Positions 29,377 through 38,301 of a stretch of 64,000 bases of DNA are shown one piece after another (the first letter of the stretch is position 1; every line of letters begins with the position of its first letter). Source of the DNA: Streptomyces sp. NBC_01264 (GTDB lineage: Bacteria; Actinomycetota; Actinomycetes; Streptomycetales; Streptomycetaceae). The stretch covers positions 5,828,001 through 5,892,000 of the forward strand of contig NZ_JAPEOX010000001.1 of the NCBI RefSeq assembly GCF_026340675.1. The letters run 5' to 3'. Made by a program: the position numbers and the translations under genes. The notes beneath the pieces are model-generated. The model saw only the letters and a program-made list of their open reading frames with translations. It was not told where the DNA came from and made no database searches.

Positions 29377-29884
29377 CACGGAAACGCACGTCACCGTCGG
29401 TTCGCCCGACGCGATGCAGGACCTGGGGCGCGGGATCGCCGCCCTGCTGCGCCCCGGCGACCTCGTCCTGCTGACGGGGGAGCTCGGCGCCGGGAAGACC
29501 ACCCTGACCCGCGGCCTCGGCGAGGGCCTGGGCGTGCGCGGGGCCGTGACCTCGCCGACCTTCGTGATCGCCCGGGTCCACCCCTCGCTGACCGGCGGTC
29601 CGGCGCTGGTGCACGTGGACGCGTACCGGCTGGGCGGCGGGCTGGACGAGATGGAGGACCTGGACCTCGACGTCTCGCTGCCGGAGTCCGTCGTCGTCGT
29701 GGAGTGGGGCGACGGCAAGGTCGAGGAGCTGTCCGACGACCGGCTGCACGTGGTGATCCGCCGGGCGGTCGGCCACGAGGAGGTCCTCGACGACGTGCGC
29801 GAGGTCCTGGTCCGTGGGATCGGTTCCCGCTGGTCGGCCGGGGCGGGTCTGGAGGGCCTCGCGGGCGTCCTGTCGCCGGAGTAG
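29360..29884 (+). CDS. tsaE: tRNA t6A biosynthesis ATPase TsaE
   Basis: TsaE binds ATP and works with TsaB and TsaD to make N6-threonylcarbamoyl-adenosine at A37 of ANN-decoding tRNAs. The ATG at 29360 gives 174 residues. The P-loop GELGAGKTT spans residues 40-48. SPTFVIARVHP, HVDAYRLGG and VVVEWGDG are the family motifs. It overlaps the hydrolase gene. tsaB and tsaD are 1.2-2.4 kb downstream on the same strand. Confidence 0.95.
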   Translation: MEEVPDTETHVTVGSPDAMQDLGRGIAALLRPGDLVLLTGELGAGKTTLTRGLGEGLGVRGAVTSPTFVIARVHPSLTGGPALVHVDAYRLGGGLDEMEDLDLDVSLPESVVVVEWGDGKVEELSDDRLHVVIRRAVGHEEVLDDVREVLVRGIGSRWSAGAGLEGLAGVLSPE

Positions 29885-29988
29885 GCGGAGCGCGGCGGAG
29901 CGGGGCGCGGCGAGAAACGTTCCGACAAGTCGTCGGGAAGATATTGCGCGGGCGGTGGGGCGCGTGGTCACATGGTACGGAGGGCTGG

Positions 29989-30002
29989 TTAGGCGTACCT
30001 AA
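29989..30002 (+). promoter_or_regulatory. Iron-box-like operator before a small ORF
   Basis: TTAGGCGTACCTAA has TTAGG and CCTAA arms around CGTA. It matches 12 of the last 14 positions of the 19-bp DtxR/IdeR/DmdR iron box consensus, but the outer TTAGG half is poor (GCTGG). It lies 31 bp before the ATG of the 67-residue ORF, where a repressor could act. Confidence 0.45.
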
Positions 30003-30032
30003 TTACGGGCTGGCCCCGGCCAGGAGGCAGCC

Positions 30033-30236
30033 ATGTCGGCAAGAGGAGCAGCGGGCGTGCCCCGCCCGTCCGCCGTGTCCATGGGGGCGCTGCTCGCCGC
30101 GGGCGCGGCCGCCAGCGCCGTGTCGACACCGCCGGCGCGGGAGCGCGCACCTGAGCCCGGTCCCGTACGGGAAGGGGCGGCGGGCGACGCCGAGGAGGGC
30201 GGCGCACAGGCCGCCCCGGAGTCCGAAGCGGCCTGA
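30033..30236 (+). CDS. Small hypothetical protein, 67 residues
   Basis: I do not recognise this ORF. It starts at an ATG with a perfect AGGAGG five bases upstream and ends in front of a clear terminator, so it is probably translated. Residues about 14-32 (AVSMGALLAAGAAASAVST) are weakly hydrophobic and could be a signal or membrane segment. The remainder is Pro/Glu/Ala-rich and acidic. An iron-box-like site precedes it. It lies between tsaE and a gene on the opposite strand. Confidence 0.5.
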   Translation: MSARGAAGVPRPSAVSMGALLAAGAAASAVSTPPARERAPEPGPVREGAAGDAEEGGAQAAPESEAA

Positions 30237-30263
30237 AGAGCTTCCCCGTACGAGTGAACTCGG

Positions 30264-30292
30264 CGTGTCACGGCCGAGCCTGCCGTGACACG
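30264..30292. terminator. Terminator between the small ORF and the YkuD-like gene
   Basis: A perfect 11-bp stem (CGTGTCACGGC and complement) with the loop CGAGCCT, 28 bp after the small ORF and between two convergent genes. It may serve both. Confidence 0.75.
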
Positions 30293-30327
30293 GTCAGCCG
30301 GTCTGCCGGCCGGGCCGGCCGGTCGGG

Positions 30328-30885
30328 TCAGGGAACGACGACGACCTTCGAGCCGATCGTCGCGAAGGCCCACATCGCGTCCCCGTCCGCGCGCAGCATG
30401 CGGACGCCGCCGGTCTTCTTGGCCTGATCGGGCGCCGGCAGGGTGTTGTCCACGCGGGCGCTGAAGCCGACCGTGACCCCCTGCGGACTGGCGAACCGGA
30501 CGACGTGCTCGATCGGCACCCCGTCCGAGCCGGTCACCTTGCCCGTGCGGCCGCCCACCGTGTAGCTGCCGAGCGCCGGGTGCACCGTGCTCGGCACCAC
30601 CGCGAAGGACTGCGTTGCGCCGGTGGGTCCCACCAGCCACACGCGCTTGGCGCTCAGCGAGTACACGACGCGCACCCCGCTGCCGGAGCCCGCCGGGAGG
30701 GCCACCGGCTTCGTCGGGTCGGTCGTGGCCGGCCCCGAGTCGCTCGGAGCGGGCACCGGGCTCTGCGCCACGGCCTTCGGCGGGAGCGCGGGGGCGGAGG
30801 TGGACGCCTGGTAGCCGAGGAAACCGACGACGGCGAGCGCCCCGACGGTGAGCCCGGCCACGATTCCCGAGCTGCTGCGTGCCAC
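30328..30885 (-). CDS. YkuD (L,D-transpeptidase)-like protein without catalytic cysteine
   Basis: A 185-residue exported or membrane-anchored protein: hydrophobic residues about 8-27, a Pro/Ala/Thr linker to about 68, then a domain whose pattern follows YkuD L,D-transpeptidases (RVVYSLSAKRVWLV, HPALGSYTVGGR). The C-terminal KKTGGVRMLRADGDAMWAF aligns with the SHGCVRM motif of active enzymes, but Gly replaces the nucleophilic Cys and the preceding His is missing. It contains no cysteine at all. It cannot be an ordinary transpeptidase and may bind peptidoglycan or be a regulatory relic. Confidence 0.65.
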   Translation of the reverse strand: MARSSSGIVAGLTVGALAVVGFLGYQASTSAPALPPKAVAQSPVPAPSDSGPATTDPTKPVALPAGSGSGVRVVYSLSAKRVWLVGPTGATQSFAVVPSTVHPALGSYTVGGRTGKVTGSDGVPIEHVVRFASPQGVTVGFSARVDNTLPAPDQAKKTGGVRMLRADGDAMWAFATIGSKVVVVP

Positions 30886-31036
30886 CTTGCTCCACCTCTC
30901 CGCATGGTCAGTCGAAACGGTCAGTCGAAAGGGGCAGTCGAACGATCACACCCTGACACCTGGTCCGAAGGTAGCAGCCGGGGTGCCCGCAGACCGGCCG
31001 CAAGGGCCGGGGGCCCCGGAGTCGTAGGCTGTTCGC

Positions 31037-31714
31037 GTGCTCTTGCTCGCTGTAGATACCGCCACGCCCGCCGTCACCGTCGCCCTGCACGACGGCGAGT
31101 CCGTCCTCGCCGAGTCGAACCAGGTCGACGCCCGCCGCCACGGGGAGCTCCTGCTGCCCTCCGTCGACAAGGTCCTCGCCGAGGCGGGGGTGAAGCTCGA
31201 GGCCGTCACCGGCATCGTCGTCGGCGTCGGCCCCGGCCCCTACACGGGACTGCGCGTCGGCCTCGTGACCGCGTCCACCTTCGCCTCCGTCCTCGGCGTG
31301 CCCGTCCACGGGCTGTGCACCCTGGACGGCCTGGCCTACGCGGCCGGTGAGGCCGGGATCGAGGGCCCCTTCGTCGTGGCCACCGACGCCCGCCGCAAGG
31401 AGGTCTACTGGGCGCGCTACGAGGACCCCCGCACCCGCGTCGGCGGGCCCGCGGTGGACCGGCCGGCCGATATCGCCGAGCGCGTCGCCGGACTGCCCGC
31501 CGTCGGGCAGGGAGCGCAGCTCTACCCGGAGGTCTTCACCGACGCGAGGGCCCCCGAGCACCAGAGCGCCGCCGCCCTGGCCGCCCTGGCCGCGCGGCGG
31601 CTGGCGGCGGGGGAGGCGTTCGAGAACGCCGACGGCGTTCCGCCGGCCCCGCTCTACCTGCGCCGGCCCGACGCCGAGGTGCCCAAGAACTACAAGGTGG
31701 TCACCCCGCAGTGA
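31037..31714 (+). CDS. tsaB: tRNA t6A biosynthesis protein TsaB
   Basis: TsaB is the inactive ASKHA-fold partner that stabilises TsaD. The 225 residues start MLLLAVDTATPAVTVALHDG and contain GIVVGVGPGPYTGLRVGLVT and VVATDARRKEVYWARYE. GTG start. Its last bases overlap rimI by 4 bp (GTGA), and tsaD follows: the standard tsaB-rimI-tsaD order. Confidence 0.96.
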   Translation: MLLLAVDTATPAVTVALHDGESVLAESNQVDARRHGELLLPSVDKVLAEAGVKLEAVTGIVVGVGPGPYTGLRVGLVTASTFASVLGVPVHGLCTLDGLAYAAGEAGIEGPFVVATDARRKEVYWARYEDPRTRVGGPAVDRPADIAERVAGLPAVGQGAQLYPEVFTDARAPEHQSAAALAALAARRLAAGEAFENADGVPPAPLYLRRPDAEVPKNYKVVTPQ

Positions 31715-32265
31715 CAGCCACCTCAGCCGTCGTCCTGCGCGAGATGCGCTGGTGGGACATCGGGCCCGTGCTGGAACTGGAGCACGAGCTGTTCCCCGAG
31801 GACGCCTGGTCCGCCGGGATGTTCTGGTCCGAGCTCGCCCACGCCCGCGGTCCCGGCGCCACGCGCCGCTACCTCGTCGCGGAGGAGGCGGGCCGGCTGG
31901 TCGGCTACGCCGGGCTGGCCGCCGCCGGTGACCTGGCCGACGTACAGACCATCGCCGCGGCCCGCGACCAGTGGGGCACCGGGCTCGGCGCCCGGCTGCT
32001 GACCGAGCTGCTGCGCGCCGCCACCGCCTTCGAGTGCGCCGAGGTGCTGCTGGAGGTGCGGGTCGACAACGTGCGGGCCCAGAAGCTCTACGCGCGCTTC
32101 GGCTTCGAGCCCATCGGCTTCCGGCGCGGCTACTACCAGCCGGGCAACGTGGACGCCCTGGTGATGCGGCGGCTTTCCGAGCCCGCAGACCCCGCCGACC
32201 CCGCGGACCCCGATTCCGCACTCCCCGACTCCGTACCCCTGCAAGGTGAGACGACCCATGGCTGA
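31711..32265 (+). CDS. rimI: Ribosomal protein S18 alanine N-acetyltransferase
   Basis: A GNAT-fold acetyltransferase of 184 residues. The acetyl-CoA loop is [17 protein letters not shown], and [20 protein letters not shown] is the typical C-terminal strand. RimI modifies the N-terminal Ala of S18. It starts with a GTG overlapping tsaB and overlaps the tsaD start by 8 bp. The C-terminal tail has a short Ala-Asp-Pro repeat (ADPADPADP). Confidence 0.9.
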   Translation: MTATSAVVLREMRWWDIGPVLELEHELFPEDAWSAGMFWSELAHARGPGATRRYLVAEEAGRLVGYAGLAAAGDLADVQTIAAARDQWGTGLGARLLTELLRAATAFECAEVLLEVRVDNVRAQKLYARFGFEPIGFRRGYYQPGNVDALVMRRLSEPADPADPADPDSALPDSVPLQGETTHG

Positions 32266-33421
32266 CGAACCGCTCGTCCTCGGCATCGAGACCTCCTGCG
32301 ACGAGACCGGCGTCGGCGTCGTCCGTGGCACCACGCTGCTCGCGGACGCCATCGCGTCGAGCGTCGACGAGCACGCCCGCTTCGGCGGGGTCGTGCCCGA
32401 GGTGGCCTCCCGCGCGCACCTGGAGGCGATGGTCCCCACCATCGAGCGCGCCCTGAAGGAGGCCGGGGTCAGCGCCCGCGACCTCGACGGCATCGCCGTC
32501 ACCGCGGGCCCCGGCCTCGCGGGGGCCCTGCTGGTGGGCGTCTCCGCCGCGAAGGCCTACGCGTACGCGCTGGGCAAGCCGCTCTACGGGGTGAACCACC
32601 TGGCCTCGCACATCTGCGTCGACCAGCTGGAGCACGGCCCGCTGCCCGAGCCGACGATGGCGCTGCTGGTCTCCGGCGGGCACTCCTCGCTGCTGCTGGC
32701 CCCCGACATCACCTCCGACGTACGGCCGCTCGGCGCGACCATCGACGACGCCGCGGGCGAGGCCTTCGACAAGATCGCGCGCGTCCTGCAGCTGGGCTTC
32801 CCCGGCGGCCCGGTCATCGACCGGCTCGCACGCGAGGGGGACCCGAAGGCGATCGCCTTCCCGCGCGGGCTGACGGGGCCGCGCGACGCCCCGTACGACT
32901 TCTCCTTCTCGGGGCTCAAGACCTCGGTCGCCCGCTGGATCGAGGCGAAGCGCAAGGCGGGCGAGGACGTGCCGGTGCGCGACGTGGCGGCCTCCTTCCA
33001 GGAGGCCGTGGTGGACGTCCTGACGCGCAAGGCGATCCGCGCGTGCAAGGACGAGGGCGTCGACCACCTGATGATCGGCGGCGGGGTCGCGGCCAACTCG
33101 CGACTGCGTTCGCTGGCCCAGGAGCGGTGCGACGACGCGGGGATCATCCTGCGCGTGCCGCGGCCGGGGCTGTGCACGGACAACGGCGCGATGGTGGCGG
33201 CGCTGGGCGCGGAGATGGTCAAGCGGAACAGGGCCCCCTCGGACTGGGACCTGTCGGCGGACTCCTCGCTGCCGGTGACCGACCCGCATGTTCCCGGCCA
33301 TTCCCACGGCCATTCCCACGGGGACGGCGACAGCCACGGGCACGGTCACGGACACGGACACGGCCATGGGCACGATCACGACCACGTGCACGAGCTGAGC
33401 AAGGACAACCTGTACTCGTGA
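32258..33421 (+). CDS. tsaD: tRNA N6-threonylcarbamoyltransferase with a His-rich tail
   Basis: TsaD transfers threonylcarbamoyl to A37 of tRNA. The ATG at 32258 gives 387 residues ([20 protein letters not shown]). The metal-binding HLASH motif has His114 and His118; [12 protein letters not shown] and [12 protein letters not shown] are conserved. After about residue 342 the protein continues with a ~45-residue Gly/His-rich tail of HGH repeats, not part of the TsaD fold. It overlaps the next small gene by 4 bp. Confidence 0.95.
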   Translation: MADEPLVLGIETSCDETGVGVVRGTTLLADAIASSVDEHARFGGVVPEVASRAHLEAMVPTIERALKEAGVSARDLDGIAVTAGPGLAGALLVGVSAAKAYAYALGKPLYGVNHLASHICVDQLEHGPLPEPTMALLVSGGHSSLLLAPDITSDVRPLGATIDDAAGEAFDKIARVLQLGFPGGPVIDRLAREGDPKAIAFPRGLTGPRDAPYDFSFSGLKTSVARWIEAKRKAGEDVPVRDVAASFQEAVVDVLTRKAIRACKDEGVDHLMIGGGVAANSRLRSLAQERCDDAGIILRVPRPGLCTDNGAMVAALGAEMVKRNRAPSDWDLSADSSLPVTDPHVPGHSHGHSHGDGDSHGHGHGHGHGHGHDHDHVHELSKDNLYS

Positions 33422-33699
33422 GCACCGTCGCGCTGATGTGGGAGGCCCGGGCCGTGCCCGGGCGGGCCAACGAGCTCCTGGAGTGGGCCCGTTCGCGGAT
33501 CCTGGCCCAAGACCCGGTGCGGCGCGAGGTGTTCAGCGCCCCGCAGGACCGGGTCCTCGTCATCACCTGGTGGGAGACCGCCGAGGGCATCGGCGCCGAG
33601 CTGCCCGAACTTCCGGAGCCCGCCGCGGATTTGATCACGCGGGCGGTCCACCGCTGGCGCTTCGAATCGGTGGAGGTCGGGGGGACGGGCGGAGGCTGA
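33418..33699 (+). CDS. Small conserved-type hypothetical protein
   Basis: A 93-residue ORF starting at GTG in the GTGA overlap with tsaD, which makes translational coupling likely. The sequence [20 protein letters not shown], followed by VLVITWWE, suggests a small alpha/beta ferredoxin-like (antibiotic-monooxygenase-type) fold, but no catalytic residue can be named. The frame is open upstream inside tsaD; the overlap start is the most plausible. Confidence 0.65.
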   Translation: MSTVALMWEARAVPGRANELLEWARSRILAQDPVRREVFSAPQDRVLVITWWETAEGIGAELPELPEPAADLITRAVHRWRFESVEVGGTGGG

Positions 33700-33740
33700 G
33701 GCTCCGCCCGGCGGTCCCGCGGACCGTGTGGCGTGCGGAT

Positions 33741-34376
33741 ATGGTCATGCACATGCCCCGCCGTGACCTGCCGCCGCCGCCCCCTCCCGCGCACCTGCGC
33801 GCCTGGCTCGACGTGAACGCCGTACGGGCCGACCGTGCCCGTTTCCTGGGGGAGCTCGGGCGGCGCAGTCTGGGGCTCGGCCGGCTCCTGCTCCTCTGGG
33901 CGGTCGCGGCGGTCTTCGCCCTGGGCTGGTCCTTCGTCGGGATGGCCCTGATGGCCATCGAGACCCACGACCCGTTCGCGTACCTCTTCGGCCTGATCTT
34001 CGCCGTGCTCGGCGTGGGCGTGCTGATACCGGCCGGGTTCTGGTTCGCCTGGGGCGCCAAGCGGGACCGGCAGGTCCGCCGGCTGCTGTGCGCCTGGGCG
34101 GAGCTGGACCGGGACCCGCCCGTGGACGCCGCCGTGCGCGCGCCCGGGCGCAGCCTGGTCTGGCTGCTGGCCTCCTTCGCCCTGGGCGGGATCGGACTCT
34201 GGGTGACCTTCGGCTCGGCGGCGACGGCCCGGCCCGGCTCCGACACCTACGGAGAGGTCGCCTACACCATGGGCCTCGGCATGATCCTGTGGATCACCGC
34301 CCTGCTGGGCCTGGGCAAGGCGGGCGCGCACTACCGCTGGGCCCTGCGGGCCTTCGGGGCAGGACGCACCTCCTAG
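33741..34376 (+). CDS. Small membrane protein of unknown function
   Basis: About 211 residues with four hydrophobic segments: LGLGRLLLLWAVAAVFALGW, FAYLFGLIFAVLGVGVLI, SLVWLLASFALGGIGLWV and MGLGMILWITALLGLG. The N terminus is Pro-rich (RRDLPPPPPPAHLRAWL). ATGs at 33741, 33747 and 33753 are all possible starts. I do not recognise a family. It is 41 bp after the small 93-residue gene and faces the siderophore ABC operon. Confidence 0.7.
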   Translation: MVMHMPRRDLPPPPPPAHLRAWLDVNAVRADRARFLGELGRRSLGLGRLLLLWAVAAVFALGWSFVGMALMAIETHDPFAYLFGLIFAVLGVGVLIPAGFWFAWGAKRDRQVRRLLCAWAELDRDPPVDAAVRAPGRSLVWLLASFALGGIGLWVTFGSAATARPGSDTYGEVAYTMGLGMILWITALLGLGKAGAHYRWALRAFGAGRTS

Positions 34377-34450
34377 CGCACGTCCTAGCGCACGGCCGGT
34401 GCGCGGCTGGTGCACGCCTGGTCCACGGCCAGTCCACGGCTAGTCCACGG

Positions 34451-35203
34451 CTAGTACACGGCGACGGCGCGGCCCTCGATCCGGTGGACCCGGACCGGGG
34501 TGTCGAAGATGCCGGTCAGGACCTCGTCGCGCATGAGTTCCGCCGAGCTCCCGGAGGCGGCGACGCGGCCGTCGCGCAGGGCGACGATCCGGTCGGAGTA
34601 GGCGGCCGCGAAGTTGATGTCGTGGACGATGAGCACGATCGTCTTGCCGAGTTCGTCGGCGGCCTGCCGCAACTGCCGCATCATGCGCACCGAATGCTTC
34701 ATGTCGAGGTTGTTCAGCGGCTCGTCGAGCAGGACGTAGTCCGTGTCCTGGGCCAGCGCCATCGCCACGTAGGCCCGCTGGCGCTGCCCGCCCGAGAGCT
34801 GGTCGAGGTAGCGGTGGCTCAGCTCGCCGAGGTCCAGGAACTCCAGCGCCTCTTCCACGAGCGCGGTGTCGCGGGGGGTCGTACGGCCCTGGCTGTGCGG
34901 GAAGCGGCCGAAGCCGACGAGCTCGCGGACGGTGACCAGGGCCGTGAAGTGGTTCTCCTGACGCAGTACGGCCAGGATCCGCGCCACGTCCTGGGACTTG
35001 GCGGTGTGCACGTCGACCCCGTCGACCGTCACGGTGCCGGCCGTCGGCTCGCAGATCCGGCCGATCACCGTGAGCAGCGTGGACTTGCCCGCCCCGTTCG
35101 GGCCGACCAGGGAGGTCACCCCGCCCGCGGCGATGGTGCCGGACACGGGCCCCAGGACGGTCTTGCCCTGGTAGTCCTTGCGGACGTCGCGGAACTCGAT
35201 CAC
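34451..35203 (-). CDS. Iron-siderophore ABC transporter, ATP-binding protein
   Basis: The ATPase of a FecE/FhuC-type importer. The GTG at 35203 overlaps the preceding permease stop by 4 bp and gives 250 residues starting MIEFRDVRKDYQGKTVLG. Walker A is GPNGAGKST, the signature is LSGGQRQRAYVAMALAQ, Walker B is YVLLDEPLNNLD and the switch His is in IVHDINFAAAYSD. It is the last gene of the four-gene operon (binding protein, two permeases, ATPase). Confidence 0.93.
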   Translation of the reverse strand: MIEFRDVRKDYQGKTVLGPVSGTIAAGGVTSLVGPNGAGKSTLLTVIGRICEPTAGTVTVDGVDVHTAKSQDVARILAVLRQENHFTALVTVRELVGFGRFPHSQGRTTPRDTALVEEALEFLDLGELSHRYLDQLSGGQRQRAYVAMALAQDTDYVLLDEPLNNLDMKHSVRMMRQLRQAADELGKTIVLIVHDINFAAAYSDRIVALRDGRVAASGSSAELMRDEVLTGIFDTPVRVHRIEGRAVAVY

Positions 35204-36192
35204 AGGGATCCCTTTCGGAGCAGGTGGACGAGGAAGAGGACGCCGCCGAGGAACTCGATGACCACGGTGAGCATCCCGGACGCGTAGAAGACGTGCTCCA
35301 TCACGAACTGGCCGGTCACCAGCGTCAGCAGGCCCATCAGGAAGGCCAGGGGCAGGACGATCGCGTGCCGGTGCGTGCCCGCCAGCTGGTACGCGAGCGT
35401 GGCGACGACGAAACCGAAGAACGTCATCGGGCCGACCAGCGCCGTGGACAGGGAGAGCAGGACCGAGACCAGGACCAGGGCCCCGGTCAGCTCCGCCTTG
35501 TACGGGACCCCGAGCCCGGTGGCCGCGTCCCGGCCCAGCAGCAGCACGTCGAGGCGGTGGCGACGGCGCCACACGAGGAGGCCGATCACCGCGCAGGCGC
35601 CGAGCGCGAGCGGCAGATGGGTCGGGTCGGCGGCGCTGAGCCGGCCGAACATCCGGACGGAGAGCACGTCGTACTGGGACGGGGAGAGCAGCCGCTGCAG
35701 GAAGGTCGACAGGCTGGCGAAGGCGAGCCCCAGACAGACCCCGACGAGCAGCATGACGTGCAGGTTGCCGAGCCGGCCCGCGAAGAGGGAGCGGAAGAGG
35801 AGGGTGGAGAAGCAGACCATCAGGCCGGTCTGGGCGAGGAGTTTGGGCAGCCCGTCGGTGGCGGCGAGCACGCTGCCGCCGCACACGAAGACCATGAGGG
35901 TCTGCATGAGGGTGTAGACGGACTCGAAGCCCATGATCGACGGGGTCGGCAGCCGGTTCCGGGTCACTGTCTGGAACAGCACCGTGCCGACGGCCTGGCA
36001 GAACGCCGCCACCGCCATCGCCCCGAGCAGCGTGATCCGGCGCTCGAAGGCGAAGGCGAAGGAGCCCCGGACGAAGAGGAGGAGGAAGGCGGCGACGGCG
36101 GGCACGAGCAGCCCCGCCGTGATCAGGATCCGGGTGCGCGGCGCGGGCGCGCGCAGCCCCGTAGCGGAGGCGGGGACGGAGAGGTCAGCCAT
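35200..36192 (-). CDS. Iron-siderophore ABC transporter, permease 2 (FecCD family)
   Basis: A 330-residue polytopic protein with about nine hydrophobic segments. It shows the FecCD-family features TPSIMGFESVYTLMQTLMVF near the N terminus and LVSVLLSLSTALVGPMTFFG and HRHAIVLPLAFLMG near the C terminus. It overlaps permease 1 by 8 bp and the ATPase gene by 4 bp. The two permeases are divergent paralogues and should form the heterodimeric channel. Confidence 0.92.
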   Translation of the reverse strand: MADLSVPASATGLRAPAPRTRILITAGLLVPAVAAFLLLFVRGSFAFAFERRITLLGAMAVAAFCQAVGTVLFQTVTRNRLPTPSIMGFESVYTLMQTLMVFVCGGSVLAATDGLPKLLAQTGLMVCFSTLLFRSLFAGRLGNLHVMLLVGVCLGLAFASLSTFLQRLLSPSQYDVLSVRMFGRLSAADPTHLPLALGACAVIGLLVWRRRHRLDVLLLGRDAATGLGVPYKAELTGALVLVSVLLSLSTALVGPMTFFGFVVATLAYQLAGTHRHAIVLPLAFLMGLLTLVTGQFVMEHVFYASGMLTVVIEFLGGVLFLVHLLRKGSL

Positions 36193-37243
36193 GGAGGGTC
36201 CGCCGCTGTCGCAGGATCATGCCGATGAAGAGGGTGGCGCCGACCGCGCCGAGGATCACCGAGGCCGGGATCTCCAGGGGGAAGACCACCACGCGCCCGA
36301 TCAGGTCGCACAGGATCATCAGCGCGACGCTGCCGATCACCACCCAGGGCAGGTTGGCCCGTACGTCGTCGCCGCGCAGGAGGGAGACGAGGTTGGGGAC
36401 GACCAGGCCGAGGAAGGGGACGAAGCCGACGACGATGGTCGTGACGCCGGTCGCCAGGGCCACCATGGACACCCCGATGAGCATGATCCGCTCGTGGCGC
36501 AGGCCGAGGTTGGTGGCGACGTCCTTGCCGAGTCCGGCGATGGTGAACCGGTCGGCGGCCAGGTAGAGGGCCGCCACGATCAGGCCGACGACCCAGAGGG
36601 GTTCGTACTGGCCGCGCACGGTGCCGCTGAAGCCGCCGGAGCGCCAGGTGGTCAGCATCTGTAACAGGTCGGCGCCGGAGGCGAGGTACAGGGTGAGCGC
36701 GCTGACCACCGAGCCCAGCATGATGCCGGCCAGCGGGACCACCACCGAGGAGCGCAGCCGGACCCGGCGCAGCACCCCGAGGAAGGCCATCGTGCCGGCG
36801 AAGGCGAAGGCACTGGCCGCGCCCATCCGTACGAGGACGGGGGCGGCGGGGGCGAACAGCGCGAGCAGCAGGATGCCGAGGGCCGCCCACTCGCTCGCCC
36901 CGGTCGTGGTCGGCTCCACGATGCGGTTCTGCACGAGCATCTGCATGAACACGCCGCAGACTCCCATCGCGGCGGCCGAGAGGATCAGGGCGAGGGTCCG
37001 CGGGACGCGGGAGATGAGGAACATGTCCAGCGCGTCGGGGTCGTCGAGCAGGGTGCGGAGCGAGATGTCGTACCCGCCGACGAACAGGGAGGCGACGACG
37101 AGGGCGGCCGTCGCGGCGGTGGCGGCGAGCAGCGGGAGCCGCTGGGGCCTGATGGTGGTGCGCGTACGCACGGGCTCGGGCCGGGGTTCGGGCACGGGCT
37201 TGGACATGGGCTTGGACACGGGCTTGGACACGGGCATGGGCAT
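36185..37243 (-). CDS. Iron-siderophore ABC transporter, permease 1 (FecCD family)
   Basis: A 352-residue permease with FecCD motifs RVPRTLALILSAAAMGVCGV, TTGASEWAALGILL, IVVGFVPFLGLVVPNLVSLL and LIGRVVVFPLEIPASVILGA. The cytoplasmic N terminus is a repetitive Pro/Lys/Ser stretch (MPMPVSKPVSKPMSKP) encoded by a short tandem repeat. It lies 23 bp after the binding-protein gene. Confidence 0.93.
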   Translation of the reverse strand: MPMPVSKPVSKPMSKPVPEPRPEPVRTRTTIRPQRLPLLAATAATAALVVASLFVGGYDISLRTLLDDPDALDMFLISRVPRTLALILSAAAMGVCGVFMQMLVQNRIVEPTTTGASEWAALGILLLALFAPAAPVLVRMGAASAFAFAGTMAFLGVLRRVRLRSSVVVPLAGIMLGSVVSALTLYLASGADLLQMLTTWRSGGFSGTVRGQYEPLWVVGLIVAALYLAADRFTIAGLGKDVATNLGLRHERIMLIGVSMVALATGVTTIVVGFVPFLGLVVPNLVSLLRGDDVRANLPWVVIGSVALMILCDLIGRVVVFPLEIPASVILGAVGATLFIGMILRQRRTLHG

Positions 37244-37266
37244 GGGCTGCGCGGCCGGCCGCGGGG

Positions 37267-38274
37267 TCAGCTCTTGGCGGCGAAGGCCCCGGCGACCTGG
37301 CCGAAGGCCTCGGTGTAGGCCTGGATGCCCTCGGTGAGGTAGAAGTCGGGGGCGAGGTGCACGATCTGGTCCTTGGTCCGGAAGGTGGTCTTCGCCCAGG
37401 CCTGCTGGCCGTCGACGAGCGCTTTGGCCGCGGTGTTGTCGCCCTTGCCCACGGCGGCGTCGCGGTCGAAGAGGATCATCCAGTCGGGGTTGAGCTGGGC
37501 GATGGTCTCGGGAGCCAGGCCGGAGTCGTTGTGCACGGAGGTGCTGTCCTGACCGGCGGGGTCCAGCACGTTCTTCAGGCTGAGCGGGGCCATCAGGCGC
37601 CCGATGCGGCTCGCGCCGTTGTCGATCCTCCCGGCGCTGGCGACGCCGAGGAACACGCTCTCGCCGTTGGTGGCCCGGCCGGCGGCCTCCGCGGACGCGT
37701 CGAGGGCGGCGACGAGCTCCGCCGCCTTCGCCTCCTGGCCGAAGATGGCGCCCAGGGTGCGGGTCTGCTTCTTCGGGGAGGCGACGTAGCCGCCCTCGGC
37801 CTCGTCGTCGGGGGAGACGTCGATGGTCTTGGCGATCTTGTTCAACGTGCCGGTGTGCTCAGCGAAGCGGTAGCCGCCGATGGTCAGGCCCGGTTCGGCC
37901 TCGTTGACGGCTTCGAAGAGCGGCTCGCGGTGGCCGCCCGCGTCGGCGACCTTCTCGTCCTTGACCCAGTCCTCGTAACCGGTCTTGGGGAGCAGGGACT
38001 TCGGCGCCGCGACGGGGGTGACGCCGAAGGCCTTCAGCGTCGCGAAAGAGGTGTTGTCGAGGGCGGCGACGCGCACCGGCTTGAACGGCACGTCCACCGT
38101 GCCGTCGGCCGTGTCGACGGTACGGGACTGCGCGTCGGCGGCCTTGCCGTCGCCGTCGCCTCCGGGGCCGGAACAGGCGCCGAGGACGAGTGCGGCGGCC
38201 GTGACCGCAGCCGTGGTGATCGCCGTTTTACGCAGCCGCAGGGGACGCAAGGGTGCCCAACTCCTCGAAAGCAC
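37267..38274 (-). CDS. Iron-siderophore ABC transporter, substrate-binding lipoprotein
   Basis: A 335-residue class III binding protein anchored to the outer face of the membrane: the signal ends in the lipobox LGAC with Cys34. It contains the periplasmic-binding fold segments VAALDNTSFATLKAFGV, GLAPETIAQLNPDWMILFD and VHLAPDFYLTEGIQAYTEAF. The GTG at 38274 is taken as start. It is the first gene of the operon, and an iron-box-like site lies 28 bp upstream. The siderophore bound is unknown and no biosynthesis genes are nearby. Confidence 0.92.
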   Translation of the reverse strand: MLSRSWAPLRPLRLRKTAITTAAVTAAALVLGACSGPGGDGDGKAADAQSRTVDTADGTVDVPFKPVRVAALDNTSFATLKAFGVTPVAAPKSLLPKTGYEDWVKDEKVADAGGHREPLFEAVNEAEPGLTIGGYRFAEHTGTLNKIAKTIDVSPDDEAEGGYVASPKKQTRTLGAIFGQEAKAAELVAALDASAEAAGRATNGESVFLGVASAGRIDNGASRIGRLMAPLSLKNVLDPAGQDSTSVHNDSGLAPETIAQLNPDWMILFDRDAAVGKGDNTAAKALVDGQQAWAKTTFRTKDQIVHLAPDFYLTEGIQAYTEAFGQVAGAFAAKS

Positions 38275-38301
38275 AGGTCAGGACGGGGATCGCCCTGAAA
38301 C

